Shown piece by piece: positions 21,491 through 30,225 of a stretch of 64,000 bases of DNA. The DNA is from Cypionkella aquatica (lineage in GTDB: Bacteria; Pseudomonadota; Alphaproteobacteria; Rhodobacterales; Rhodobacteraceae): contig NZ_BSPP01000005.1 of assembly GCF_030161095.1 (NCBI RefSeq), positions 1 to 64,000 on the forward strand. The letters run 5' to 3'. The notes beneath the pieces were generated by a model, which saw nothing but the letters and a program-made list of their open reading frames with translations, made no database searches and had not been told where the DNA came from. The position numbers were made by a program, and so were the translations under genes. The first letter of the stretch is position 1. Each line of letters opens with the position of its first letter.

Positions 21491-23809
21491 GTGCCATCAT
21501 TTTCGACGACCCTCGAACAAGCCATCCATGGCGCTTTGGCGCTTGCCAATGCCCGCCGCCATGAACTCGCCACGCTGGAGCATCTTTTGCTCTCGTTGAT
21601 TGACGAGCCTGACGCAGCCCGCGTGATGAAAGCGTGCTCGGTCAACCTTGATGATCTGCGCAAAACCCTTGTCGATTTCATCGACGATGATCTGTCCACG
21701 CTTGTCACCGATGTCGAAGGCTCGGAAGCGGTGCCGACCGCGGCCTTCCAGCGCGTGATCCAGCGTGCTGCGATCCATGTGCAATCGTCGGGCCGCACCG
21801 AAGTCACTGGCGCGAATGTGCTGGTCGCGATCTTTGCCGAACGCGAATCCAACGCCGCCTATTTCCTGCAAGAACAGGATATGACCCGCTATGATGCGGT
21901 GAATTTCATCGCGCATGGCGTCGCCAAAGACCCCAGCTATGGCGAAGCACGCCCCGTCACCGGCGCCGAAGAACACCACGAAACCCCGAAGGCCGAAGCT
22001 GGCGACGCCAAGGAATCCGCGCTGTCGAAATACTGCGTCGATCTGAACGTCAAGGCGATCAAGGGCGATGTTGACCCGCTGATTGGCCGTGAAGACGAAG
22101 TTGAACGCGCAATCCAGGTCTTGTGCCGCCGGCGCAAGAACAACCCGCTGCTGGTCGGTGATCCAGGCGTGGGTAAAACCGCGATTGCCGAAGGGCTGGC
22201 GAAGAAAATCGTTGATAAACAAACGCCTGAGATTTTGGCGCATGCCACGATCTATTCGCTTGATATGGGCGCTTTGCTGGCAGGCACCCGTTATCGTGGT
22301 GACTTTGAAGAACGCTTGAAAGCAGTCGTCAAGGAAATGGAAGATCACCCCGACGCGATCTTGTTCATTGACGAAATTCACACCGTGATCGGTGCAGGTG
22401 CCACCTCGGGCGGCGCGATGGATGCGTCTAACCTGCTGAAACCTGCGCTTGCGGGCGGCAAACTGCGCTGCATGGGCTCGACCACCTACAAAGAATTCCG
22501 TCAGCATTTTGAAAAAGACCGTGCCTTGGCGCGGCGCTTCCAGAAAATTGACGTGAACGAGCCTTCGGTGCCGGATGCGATCAAGATCCTGATGGGTCTG
22601 AAGCCGCATTTTGAGGAACATCACGACCTGCGCTACACCAATGATGCGATCAAATCGGCGGTGGAACTGGCGGCGCGCTATATCCACGACCGCAAACTGC
22701 CGGATTCTGCGATTGATGTGATCGACGAGGCGGGAGCGGCGCAGCATCTGCTGGCGGATTCCAAAAAGCGCAAGTCTTTGGGGGTGAAGGAAATCGAGGC
22801 CGTTGTCGCCAAGATTGCCCGCATCCCGGCGAAATCGGTGTCGAAAGATGATGCCGAAACCCTGCGCGATTTGGAAAAGACCCTGAAGCGGGTGGTTTTC
22901 GGTCAAGACAAGGCTGTGGAATCTTTGTGCTCGGCGATCAAACTCGCTCGCGCTGGCCTGCGCGAGCCGGAAAAGCCCATCGGCAACTACCTGTTCGCAG
23001 GGCCGACGGGCGTGGGCAAAACCGAGGTTGCCAAGCAATTGGCCTCATCCCTTGGCGTGAAGCTGTTGCGGTTCGATATGTCGGAATACATGGAGAAACA
23101 TGCGGTTAGCCGTTTGATCGGTGCCCCGCCCGGCTATGTCGGTTTTGATCAGGGCGGCATGTTGACCGATGGTGTCGATCAAGACCCGCATTGCGTGCTG
23201 CTGCTCGACGAGATGGAAAAGGCGCACCCCGATGTCTACAACATTCTGTTGCAGGTGATGGATCACGGCAAGCTGACCGATCACAATGGTCGGACGGTGG
23301 ATTTCCGCAATGTCATCCTGATCATGACCTCGAATGCGGGCGCTATGGAGCAGTCGAAAGAGGCGATCGGCTTTGGTCGTGCGGCGCGCAGCGGCGAAGA
23401 TACCGCCGCGATTGAGCGCACATTCACGCCCGAGTTCCGCAACCGTCTGGATGCGGTGATCAGCTTCTCGCGGCTGAGCAAAGACGTGATCATGGATGTT
23501 GTGACCAAATTCGTGCTGCAACTTGAAGCACAACTGATGGATCGGAACGTCCATATCGACCTCACGCCCGAGGCTGCCGCTTGGCTGGGTGACAAGGGCT
23601 ATGATGACAAAATGGGTGCGCGGCCTCTGGGCCGGGTGATCCAGGAGCACATCAAGAAACCTTTGGCCGAAGAGTTGCTGTTCGGCAAGCTGACCAAGGG
23701 CGGCACGGTGCATGTCGGCGTCAAGGATGGCGAGTTGGTGCTGACCTTTGAGGAACCGCAAAAGGCCCGCCTGACCGGTCAAAAACCGCCATTGCTGACG
23801 GCGGAATGA
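21491..23809 (+). CDS. clpA: ATP-dependent Clp protease ATP-binding subunit ClpA
   Basis: 772-residue Hsp100 unfoldase that feeds substrates to ClpP. The N-domain (1-145) is followed by AAA domain 1 with GDPGVGKT and LFIDEIHTVIGAG, and AAA domain 2 with GPTGVGKT and LLLDEMEKAHPDV. The C-terminal IGF/L loop for ClpP docking is represented by KEAIGFGRAA. The start is the GTG of VPSFSTTLEQAIHGALALAN, with AGGAG 11 bases upstream; earlier in-frame codons lack conservation. clpS, often next to clpA, is not present in the window. Confidence 0.96.
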   Translation: MPSFSTTLEQAIHGALALANARRHELATLEHLLLSLIDEPDAARVMKACSVNLDDLRKTLVDFIDDDLSTLVTDVEGSEAVPTAAFQRVIQRAAIHVQSSGRTEVTGANVLVAIFAERESNAAYFLQEQDMTRYDAVNFIAHGVAKDPSYGEARPVTGAEEHHETPKAEAGDAKESALSKYCVDLNVKAIKGDVDPLIGREDEVERAIQVLCRRRKNNPLLVGDPGVGKTAIAEGLAKKIVDKQTPEILAHATIYSLDMGALLAGTRYRGDFEERLKAVVKEMEDHPDAILFIDEIHTVIGAGATSGGAMDASNLLKPALAGGKLRCMGSTTYKEFRQHFEKDRALARRFQKIDVNEPSVPDAIKILMGLKPHFEEHHDLRYTNDAIKSAVELAARYIHDRKLPDSAIDVIDEAGAAQHLLADSKKRKSLGVKEIEAVVAKIARIPAKSVSKDDAETLRDLEKTLKRVVFGQDKAVESLCSAIKLARAGLREPEKPIGNYLFAGPTGVGKTEVAKQLASSLGVKLLRFDMSEYMEKHAVSRLIGAPPGYVGFDQGGMLTDGVDQDPHCVLLLDEMEKAHPDVYNILLQVMDHGKLTDHNGRTVDFRNVILIMTSNAGAMEQSKEAIGFGRAARSGEDTAAIERTFTPEFRNRLDAVISFSRLSKDVIMDVVTKFVLQLEAQLMDRNVHIDLTPEAAAWLGDKGYDDKMGARPLGRVIQEHIKKPLAEELLFGKLTKGGTVHVGVKDGELVLTFEEPQKARLTGQKPPLLTAE

Positions 23810-23831
23810 TCTAAGCTTTACGTTACTCTCT

Positions 23832-23865
23832 GGCCCTCGCCTTCCCGGCGGGGGCCTTTGATTTG
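23832..23865 (+). terminator. Rho-independent terminator of clpA
   Basis: GGCCCTCGCC / GGCGGGGGCC stem (one G-T pair) with a 5-base loop followed by TTTGATTT, 22 bases after the clpA stop. Confidence 0.85.
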
Positions 23866-23922
23866 GCGGCAGTTCTGCTCAGTTGATACAGGAATTGCGC
23901 GGCACGACACATCTGCCAAAAG

Positions 23923-23938
23923 TTAAGAAACCCTTAAC
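23923..23938. promoter_or_regulatory. Perfect CtrA-type box (TTAA-N7-TTAAC) between convergent genes
   Basis: TTAA (23923-23926), seven bases, TTAAC (23934-23938), and it is symmetric enough to read GTTAA on the other strand. It is placed after the clpA terminator and 57 bases before the 3-prime end of the MotB-like gene, so it precedes no known start. Confidence 0.5.
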
Positions 23939-23978
23939 GAACCTACCCTAAGCCATTGATTTCAAACGTGTCATATTT

Positions 23979-23994
23979 TGTCCACGCGTGGACA
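23979..23994. repeat. Perfect 16-bp palindrome adjoining a stop codon
   Basis: TGTCCACGCGTGGACA is a perfect palindrome that directly abuts the TAG of the minus-strand MotB-like gene. It has no T tract in the right direction, so it is not a classical terminator. It could be an operator or an RNA-stabilising hairpin. Confidence 0.7.
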
Positions 23995-25587
23995 CTAGCG
24001 TTCCGTCAGTTTCAACTCGATCCGCCGGTTCTGTGCCCGCGCCTGCGGCGTGTCTCCAGCCGCGACCGGCTGATACTCGCCAAACCCGGTCGCAGCCAAC
24101 CTTTGCGGCGGAAATCCCAAACCATCCTGCATGTAACGCACCACCGACAAAGCCCGGGCTTGGCTCAGCTGCCAGTTATCCTTGAAAGCCCCGGCCCCCG
24201 ACAAAGGCACGTCATCGGTGTGACCATCGACGCGGATAATCCAGTCGATCCCCGGCGGAATTTTCCCGGCAACCTCATCCAGAATCTTCACCACTTCGGC
24301 GATCTGAGCCTGCCCTTCCGGTGCGAGATCTGCCGAGCCCGGGTTGAACAAAACCTCGGACGAGAACACAAAGCGGTCGCCCACCACCCGCACCCCCTGC
24401 CGGCCCGCCAAAAGCTGCGACAGCTGGCCAAAGAATTCGCTGCGGAACTTTTCAAGGTCGGCATTCTCAGCCTCAAGCCGCACCCGCTCGGCCGCCTCCA
24501 ACTCGGCACGCTTTTTCTGTTCCGAGGCAACCTGCGCCAAAGCGGCGTTCAACTGGCTGCCCAACGCCTCGATCTGCACTTTATTGGTGGAATCCAGCGC
24601 CGCAGAGCTGTCAAGCAAGCCCTGCAACTCTCCCAGTTGCACCCGCAACGCCGCGATTTGCTGGTTGAGAACCTCGGTCTTGCGGGCGGCTTCCAGCGAT
24701 TTTGCCTGCTCTGCGGTCAAAGCCTGCTGCGCGGTGGCCAAAAGTGCCGCCCGCGTATCGCCCGCCGTCGCCGATTGCGCGGCCCTGGTGTTGGCGGCGG
24801 CAAGCAGGGTCAAGGTTTCCTCCGCTTTCTTGCGCTGAACTTCCAGCGCCAGACTCATCGCGGTCAGTTCGGCATCAGAAGATTTCAGCTTGTCGCGCAA
24901 GGCGGTCAGCGCGGCGGCATCGACCAGTCGGGTGGCCTCGGCTTCGGTGATTTTTGTCTGGGCGGCCTTCAAGTCGGCAGCGCTGGCGTCAGTTTTCGTG
25001 CGCAGATCGGCGATCAAAGCCTCCAGAGCCTCGCGGCGGGCGGCAGCAAGTCGGGCCGCCTCGGCACCGGCGTCGATTTCTGTGCGGGCCTTGGCGAGGG
25101 CAAGATCAAGCGCCTGCTTTTCGGTCAGTTGCTTGGCGGCCTCGGCTTGCAGGGTGCTGATCTCGCCGCGCGCGGCATCACGCTCCGAAAGCAGTCCGGC
25201 CACCTGTGCTTCAAAGCTGGTGATCCGGGTCTGGGCTGCGGAAAGTTCGCCTTGCTTGGCAGCGATTTGCCCGGTGAGGGTGGCGATCAGCGCTGATTGT
25301 TGGTCACCCTTGGCTTGGGCGTCGGTCAGCTCTGAGGTCAGGCTGCCAACTTGGCCCTGCAAATCGCTGACCTTTTGCCGCTCTAGCCCCAACGCGTCGG
25401 CAAGACCCGAGATTTGCGCGGTAAGGCTGTCAAGTTCAGAGCTTTGGGTGGTGATGGTGTCGCGCAACACCGACTGCATGACGGTGAAAATCGTCAGAAC
25501 GAACATCAGCACCATCAACAACGTGGTGACGGCATCGACAAAGCCGGGCCAGATCATCGCGGAATCGCGTTTGCGGCGTAAGGCCAT
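23995..25587 (-). CDS. MotB/OmpA-like peptidoglycan-binding stator protein with long coiled coil
   Basis: 530 residues. The N-terminus has one transmembrane helix with the MotB-like plug WPGFVDAVTTLLMVLMFVLTIF (about residues 13-34), in which Asp18 occupies the ion-channel Asp position. Then about 330 residues of Ala/Glu/Leu/Gln-rich heptads predict an extended periplasmic coiled coil. The C-terminal OmpA domain (about 395-530) has VDGHTDDVPLS, NWQLSQARALSV and RAQNRRIELKL, the peptidoglycan-binding signature. Its start follows the MotA-like stop after one base, so the pair is translationally coupled. No flagellar genes are nearby. Probably a proton-driven stator of unknown output anchored to the cell wall. 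Confidence 0.88.
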   Translation of the reverse strand: MALRRKRDSAMIWPGFVDAVTTLLMVLMFVLTIFTVMQSVLRDTITTQSSELDSLTAQISGLADALGLERQKVSDLQGQVGSLTSELTDAQAKGDQQSALIATLTGQIAAKQGELSAAQTRITSFEAQVAGLLSERDAARGEISTLQAEAAKQLTEKQALDLALAKARTEIDAGAEAARLAAARREALEALIADLRTKTDASAADLKAAQTKITEAEATRLVDAAALTALRDKLKSSDAELTAMSLALEVQRKKAEETLTLLAAANTRAAQSATAGDTRAALLATAQQALTAEQAKSLEAARKTEVLNQQIAALRVQLGELQGLLDSSAALDSTNKVQIEALGSQLNAALAQVASEQKKRAELEAAERVRLEAENADLEKFRSEFFGQLSQLLAGRQGVRVVGDRFVFSSEVLFNPGSADLAPEGQAQIAEVVKILDEVAGKIPPGIDWIIRVDGHTDDVPLSGAGAFKDNWQLSQARALSVVRYMQDGLGFPPQRLAATGFGEYQPVAAGDTPQARAQNRRIELKLTER

Positions 25588-25588
25588 G

Positions 25589-26758
25589 TCAGCCCCGCTG
25601 CGGCGCGCCGCGCGCCAGCTGGCGAACCGAGGCGGTCAACGCCGATATGTCGCCGCGCAGATCGGCGAGGCTTTCCTGACGGCCTGCCGAGAGTTCCTCA
25701 AGGATGCGAAGCAGTTGCACGTCGATAGACCGAAGCCGCATCCGGCTTTCAGCATCGGAATGGGCGCCGCCTTCTGCCCCGGTCAGCGCCGCAATCAGAC
25801 GTTCTTGCCCATCGGCAATGCGGCTCAGCGCTTCGGTCTGGCCGGTATCGACGCCCGAGCGCGCGGCCAATTGCGCGACAGCGGCGGTCAGTTCAGACAG
25901 ACCTTGCTCGACGCCGGAACGATTGGCCTCGACTTGCGCGAACAGGCTTTGCATCACCTCGACCTGCTCTGACAGATGATCCAGCACCGCCGAGGTCACA
26001 GAAGCCTCGCCGGTTTCGCCGTCGGCGCTGAAACCAACGCGGGTGATAGACGACAGCCATTCTTCCAATTCGCGCGAGAAGCGGTTCTGGCCGTGGCTGG
26101 CGAACAGCTCTAGCAGGCCCACCACCAAAGATCCTGCAAGGCCCAGAAGCGACGATGAAAACGCGGTTCCCATGCCGCCAAGCTGGCTTTCCAGCCCCTT
26201 CATCAGCTTGCCAAACACCTCCATCCCGGATTCGCCTTGCTGTGGAGCAAGCGAGCGGATGGTTTCGACAATGGCGGGGACTGTGGTGGCAAGACCATAG
26301 AATGTGCCCAAAAGACCCAAGAAAACCAATAGGTTGGTCAGATAGCGCGTGATGTCGCGGGCTTCGTCAATCCGGGTTTCGACCGATTCAAGGATCGAGC
26401 GCGAGGCCGATGATGAAATCTGCATCCGCGCGCCACGACTGCGCAGCAATTGCGCCAAAGGGGCAAGCAGGCGCGGCGGGGCGGCATCTTCATATCCGGT
26501 TTCGTGACGGGCAAAACGCTCGATCCACGACACCGACTGCATCAGGGTGATCACCTGCCAAAAGCAGGCGATGACGCCAAGCGCGAACACCAGCACAATG
26601 AAGCCATTCAGCAGCGGGTTGGTCGCGATGATGCCATAGACCGTGCCGTGGATCAGCCACGCCCCCGCGCCGACCAGTGCGACGGCCAAAAGCATGGTGA
26701 CAATTTGCCGAATGGGCTGGCTGAAGAAGGTCGGCTGCGCGGCCTTGGAAGTGTCCAT
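25589..26758 (-). CDS. MotA/TolQ/ExbB-type proton channel protein
   Basis: 389 residues. There are two N-terminal hydrophobic helices (about residues 15-37 and 48-70), a cytoplasmic loop, and then the conserved paired helices YLTNLLVFLGLLGTFYGLATTVPAIVETI and GGMGTAFSSSLLGLAGSLVVGLLELF (about 160-245) that form the channel in MotA/TolQ/ExbB. A long helical cytoplasmic tail of about 140 residues follows, which MotA and ExbB lack. The start is placed at MDTSKAAQPTFFSQ; the open frame extends 21 codons upstream. Partner of the MotB-like protein. Confidence 0.87.
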   Translation of the reverse strand: MDTSKAAQPTFFSQPIRQIVTMLLAVALVGAGAWLIHGTVYGIIATNPLLNGFIVLVFALGVIACFWQVITLMQSVSWIERFARHETGYEDAAPPRLLAPLAQLLRSRGARMQISSSASRSILESVETRIDEARDITRYLTNLLVFLGLLGTFYGLATTVPAIVETIRSLAPQQGESGMEVFGKLMKGLESQLGGMGTAFSSSLLGLAGSLVVGLLELFASHGQNRFSRELEEWLSSITRVGFSADGETGEASVTSAVLDHLSEQVEVMQSLFAQVEANRSGVEQGLSELTAAVAQLAARSGVDTGQTEALSRIADGQERLIAALTGAEGGAHSDAESRMRLRSIDVQLLRILEELSAGRQESLADLRGDISALTASVRQLARGAPQRG

Positions 26759-26830
26759 CTCGTCAGTTCCGCCCGCCTTGCCTGCTTTGGTTAAACATAG
26801 CAGGCGAGGACCATCTGCCAAGTAAAACCC

Positions 26831-27379
26831 TTACAGATTGCGAACTTGTGTGGCGAGCCATGTCAGATCGGGGTCAGCGATGCCAAGGTTTGCAAGGTGA
26901 TCAGCGGTGGCGAACAGATAATCGCGGTTAGGGCCGCGCCCACCGATGGCCTGCGCGATGATTTGCGCCTGCTCTGCCAAGGGAAGATTGCCGCAGTATT
27001 GATCATGCGCGGGGTCGATGACGTAGGCCAAGGCATTGATTTCACGCCCATCTGTCAGGGTTAGCGGCAGATGCGTTTCCAGATAGGCGGATGAGATCAA
27101 CTCGCGCTCGCGCAGGGCTTGCAGAGTTGCGGCTTCGGCCCCCGGCGTCACACGAAAGGCCACGCCATCGCAGATCGCCCCCGGCGCGTGATCCAATGCC
27201 AACACCAGACCCGGCGCGATTTCGGTGCCACGATGGTGGATGGACCGCATGCAGAAACTGCGGTGCCAATCGGTGGCACGGGCGATTTGACGCTCGGCCA
27301 CCGGGAAATCAGGGTTCCAGATCAGCGAGCCATAGCCGAACACCCAAAGAGTTTCTGCGGTTTTTGGCGTCTCGGACAT
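26831..27379 (-). CDS. Gamma-glutamylcyclotransferase, ChaC family
   Basis: 182-residue enzyme that releases 5-oxoproline from glutathione. The nucleotide-like loop VFGYGSLIWNPDFP (about residues 13-26) and the later RERELISSAYLE segment (with the likely catalytic Glu) match ChaC, as does YCGNLPLAEQAQIIAQAIGGRGPNRDYL. The start at MSETPKTAETLW is chosen because a GGAGGG ribosome-binding site lies inside the five-codon longer alternative at 27394. It is divergent from the DUF2125 gene by 61 bases. Confidence 0.92.
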   Translation of the reverse strand: MSETPKTAETLWVFGYGSLIWNPDFPVAERQIARATDWHRSFCMRSIHHRGTEIAPGLVLALDHAPGAICDGVAFRVTPGAEAATLQALRERELISSAYLETHLPLTLTDGREINALAYVIDPAHDQYCGNLPLAEQAQIIAQAIGGRGPNRDYLFATADHLANLGIADPDLTWLATQVRNL

Positions 27380-27440
27380 TGGCTGGCCCTCCATTCGGGT
27401 TAGGTGTAAGCAGGGCCAATGGCAAAGAAAAGGGGCGAAT

Positions 27441-28439
27441 ATGCGCGCGCTTTTGTGGGTTGTGTTGGCAGCGACGGCGGTGTGGACCGGCTATTGGTGG
27501 TTCGGTGCCAGCCAGATCGAAAGTGGCGTCAAGGCATGGATCGCGGCGCAACCGCCGGGTGTGGTGCAGGCAGGCACGGTCGAGGTTCATGGGATTCCGA
27601 ACCGCTTTGATCTGACGGTTTCTGATCTGGTTGTGGCCAATCCAGCGCGGCAGATTGAGATTTCCAGCCCCTTTGTGCAGGTCTATGCGATGGCATGGAA
27701 ACCGTGGCATGTGATCGCCGCCCTGCCCTCTGGCCAAGTGATCTCATCGCCGGATCAAAAGGTTACGGTCACGTCAGACAGTCTGCGCGCCAGCGTGCAG
27801 GTGCATCCCTCAACCGCGATCGCCTTGGATGAATTGGTCGGCGAGGCGCATGTCGTGCGGTTGGCCTCTGATGCGGGCTGGGCGCTTGGGCTTGAGAGCG
27901 CGCTGGTTTCGGCACAAGAGGATGCGACGCGGGCGAACACCTATCGGCTGGGTCTGAAACTGGGCAATATCGCGCCGGATGCTGCTTTGTTGCAGGCGCT
28001 GGCGGCCAGTGATTTGCCCCCGCTGGTAGACGAGGTTTTTCTGGATGCGCATGCGGTTCTCAGCGCCAAGCTGGACAAGAACGCTGCCAAAAGCCGCCCG
28101 CAGCTCTTGGCGCTTGAGATCGACGAGACCCGGGCGACTTGGGGAAGTCTGCAGTTTTCCGCCAAAGGCACGCTGACCGCTGCACCGGATGGGCTGGCAG
28201 AAGGCGAAATCGCGCTGCGCGTTGCAGGTTGGAAGCGGCTGCCGCCGATTTTGGTGGCGCTGGGTCTGGTCAAGCCTGATATCGCGCCAACGGTCGAGCG
28301 AATGCTGGGCATCATTGCGCAACAGGGCGGCGATCTGGAGGTTTTGCAGATCAGCCTGATTTGCAAGGACGGTCGGATGGTGCTGGGGCCATTGCCGCTG
28401 GGACCGGCACCCCGGATGAACGCGGCGGCGGGGCTTTAG
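27441..28439 (+). CDS. DUF2125-domain protein, membrane-anchored
   Basis: 332 residues. An N-terminal hydrophobic segment (MRALLWVVLAATAVWTGYWWFG) acts as signal or anchor. The body has the DUF2125 pattern, including VEVHGIPNRFDLTVSDL near residue 48 and AMAWKPWHVIAALPSGQVI near residue 83. The family is common in alphaproteobacteria, probably periplasmic, and without known function. Its stop lies 3 bases from that of the convergent extensin-like gene. Confidence 0.87.
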   Translation: MRALLWVVLAATAVWTGYWWFGASQIESGVKAWIAAQPPGVVQAGTVEVHGIPNRFDLTVSDLVVANPARQIEISSPFVQVYAMAWKPWHVIAALPSGQVISSPDQKVTVTSDSLRASVQVHPSTAIALDELVGEAHVVRLASDAGWALGLESALVSAQEDATRANTYRLGLKLGNIAPDAALLQALAASDLPPLVDEVFLDAHAVLSAKLDKNAAKSRPQLLALEIDETRATWGSLQFSAKGTLTAAPDGLAEGEIALRVAGWKRLPPILVALGLVKPDIAPTVERMLGIIAQQGGDLEVLQISLICKDGRMVLGPLPLGPAPRMNAAAGL

Positions 28440-28442
28440 CCG

Positions 28443-29288
28443 CTAGCGGCAATAGGCCGAGCCGCGCCGCTCTGCGGTGTCAAAATGCAGATGATCCTCG
28501 TGATAGCCATCTGATCCGGGGCCAAGCGTCGTGCCAAAGATACCGCAAGCGGCTTTTTGGGCGCTGCGGATTTGTTTGTTATAGTCGCGCGCAACTGTCC
28601 ATTCCTTGCCGTCAGAAAAGACAAACCCCGCAATATCAACGGCTTTGCCACGGCCATGCTCGGATACCTTGGCGCCACGGATATTGTTGCGGCTGCGGCA
28701 CATATAGCTTCCGAAGATATGCAGCTTGACCACCTCGCGGTTGCCGAAAGCCGGGCGCATGCCCTCGCGTATCCATTGCTTCAGCGCGCGGGCGGTGTCG
28801 CAGTCGATGGTGGCGGCTTGGCTGAACGGGATGCCGTCGATCGCGGTGACGCGGACCGGATCGGCGATGCCACAGCCCTTGGTTTTTGAGGTGACTGCGG
28901 GGATTTCCGCACCTTTGATCGCAGGATCACCGCAGACAGACCCGCGCCTGCTGTCTTTTTTACTCGATTTACCGCGGGTTGTGGGGGTTGGTTGTGCTGC
29001 TGCCGCCTGCTCGGCTTGCGCCGTCAAACCGTCCGGGCGGGGGTGTGGGCGGGGCATTGAGACTGCTGCAAGTTGCGGCGCTACGTTAGGCGGCCCGGCG
29101 TCTGGCGCAACGCCAGATGGTGCCATCGCATCAGGCCGATGTTTTGGCCGCAAGATCACCGCTGCTTGGGCCGCTGTGTGTGTGGCAGCCGGGCGGGTCA
29201 GAGGCCGAGGTGAGGTTTTCGGCGCTTCGGCCAAGGCCATCCCCGCCAAAGCCAACCACAGCACGACAAAGGGGCCAGCGGCCCGCAC
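28443..29288 (-). CDS. Extensin-like family protein, secreted
   Basis: 281 residues. An N-terminal signal peptide (residues 1-20, ending GMALA) is followed by a Pro/Arg-rich low-complexity linker to about residue 115 and a C-terminal extensin-like domain. This has paired cysteines (CGDPA, KGCGIADPV, IDCDTA, YMCRSR, KAACGIFG, AYCR) and the metal-site-like SEHGRGKAVDIAGF and HEDHLHFD, a layout resembling D-Ala-D-Ala peptidases of the VanY/MepA group. The start is GTG one base after the dehydrogenase stop (TAACGTG), so the pair is coupled. It likely acts on the cell wall; the substrate is not known. Confidence 0.85.
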   Translation of the reverse strand: MRAAGPFVVLWLALAGMALAEAPKTSPRPLTRPAATHTAAQAAVILRPKHRPDAMAPSGVAPDAGPPNVAPQLAAVSMPRPHPRPDGLTAQAEQAAAAQPTPTTRGKSSKKDSRRGSVCGDPAIKGAEIPAVTSKTKGCGIADPVRVTAIDGIPFSQAATIDCDTARALKQWIREGMRPAFGNREVVKLHIFGSYMCRSRNNIRGAKVSEHGRGKAVDIAGFVFSDGKEWTVARDYNKQIRSAQKAACGIFGTTLGPGSDGYHEDHLHFDTAERRGSAYCR

Positions 29289-29289
29289 G

Positions 29290-30225
29290 TTACGCCGCGC
29301 CCGCAGGCTTTGACGCTGGGCTGCGGCCGAAATCTGGAGCGGACGTGTCTTGCCCGGCCTCGATAATGCCGCGCCGGATCGCACGGGTGCGGGTGAAATA
29401 ATCGTGCAGATGATCGCCGTCGCCCATGCGGATGGCGCGTTGCAGCACGAACAACTCCTCGGCAAAGCGGCCCAGAATATCCAGCACTGCATCCTTGTTG
29501 GTCAGGAACACGTCGCGCCACATGGTTGGGTCAGACGCCGCGATACGGGTGAAATCGCGAAAGCCGGAGGCCGAGTATTCGATGACTTCGGAGTTTGACA
29601 CTTGGGCAAGGTGATCGGCCACCCCGACCATCGTATAGGCGATTAAGTGGGGGGTGTGGCTGACCACGGCCAAGACCTGATCATGGTGCGGTGGGTCCAT
29701 CAGATTGACCTTGGCGCCCATGCCCGTCAGCAGCAATTGCAGGCGGGCCAGCGCCGCTGGGTCTACCTCTGGCGCGGGCGTCAGCAGCCACCAGCGGTTT
29801 TGAAACAGCGTGGCAAAGCCGGATCGCGGGCCGGAGTATTCGGTGCCAGCCATCGGGTGGCCGGGAATAAACTGAACCCCTTCAGGAATATAGGGGGCAA
29901 CGGCGGCGATCACCGCTTGTTTGACCGACCCCACATCCGTCACGGTACAGCCCGGGGCGAGATGCGGGCCGATTTCCTCGGCAATCGCAGCCATTGCGCC
30001 AACGGGCACGGCCAGCACCACCAGATCAGCCCCTGCAACAGCCTCGGCCGCGGTGGCATAGACGTGATCGCAGAGGCCCAATTCCAAGGCGGTGGCGCGG
30101 GTTTCAGCGGATTTGGCATGACCGACGATCTGCCCCGCGAGGCCATTCGCCCGCATCGCATGCGCCATCGACGAGGCGATCAGCCCCAACCCGATCAGCG
30201 CGACGCGAGCATAAACTTGGGTCAT
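29290..30225 (-). CDS. Prephenate/arogenate dehydrogenase
   Basis: 311-residue NAD(P)-dependent enzyme of tyrosine biosynthesis. The N-terminal Rossmann motif is [15 protein letters not shown] (GxGxxxxS), followed by [11 protein letters not shown] and [15 protein letters not shown] with the catalytic His. The C-terminal domain has SHTPHLIAY and [20 protein letters not shown]. No chorismate mutase or ACT domain is fused. Its ATG overlaps the hisC stop (ATGA), giving an operon hisC - this gene - extensin-like gene. Confidence 0.94.
   Translation of the reverse strand: MTQVYARVALIGLGLIASSMAHAMRANGLAGQIVGHAKSAETRATALELGLCDHVYATAAEAVAGADLVVLAVPVGAMAAIAEEIGPHLAPGCTVTDVGSVKQAVIAAVAPYIPEGVQFIPGHPMAGTEYSGPRSGFATLFQNRWWLLTPAPEVDPAALARLQLLLTGMGAKVNLMDPPHHDQVLAVVSHTPHLIAYTMVGVADHLAQVSNSEVIEYSASGFRDFTRIAASDPTMWRDVFLTNKDAVLDILGRFAEELFVLQRAIRMGDGDHLHDYFTRTRAIRRGIIEAGQDTSAPDFGRSPASKPAGAA

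Noticed and set aside
23995-26758. Zorya anti-phage system
   Set aside because: The MotA/MotB-like pair resembles ZorA/ZorB in outline, but no ZorC, ZorD or ZorE type gene is adjacent and neighbours are housekeeping.
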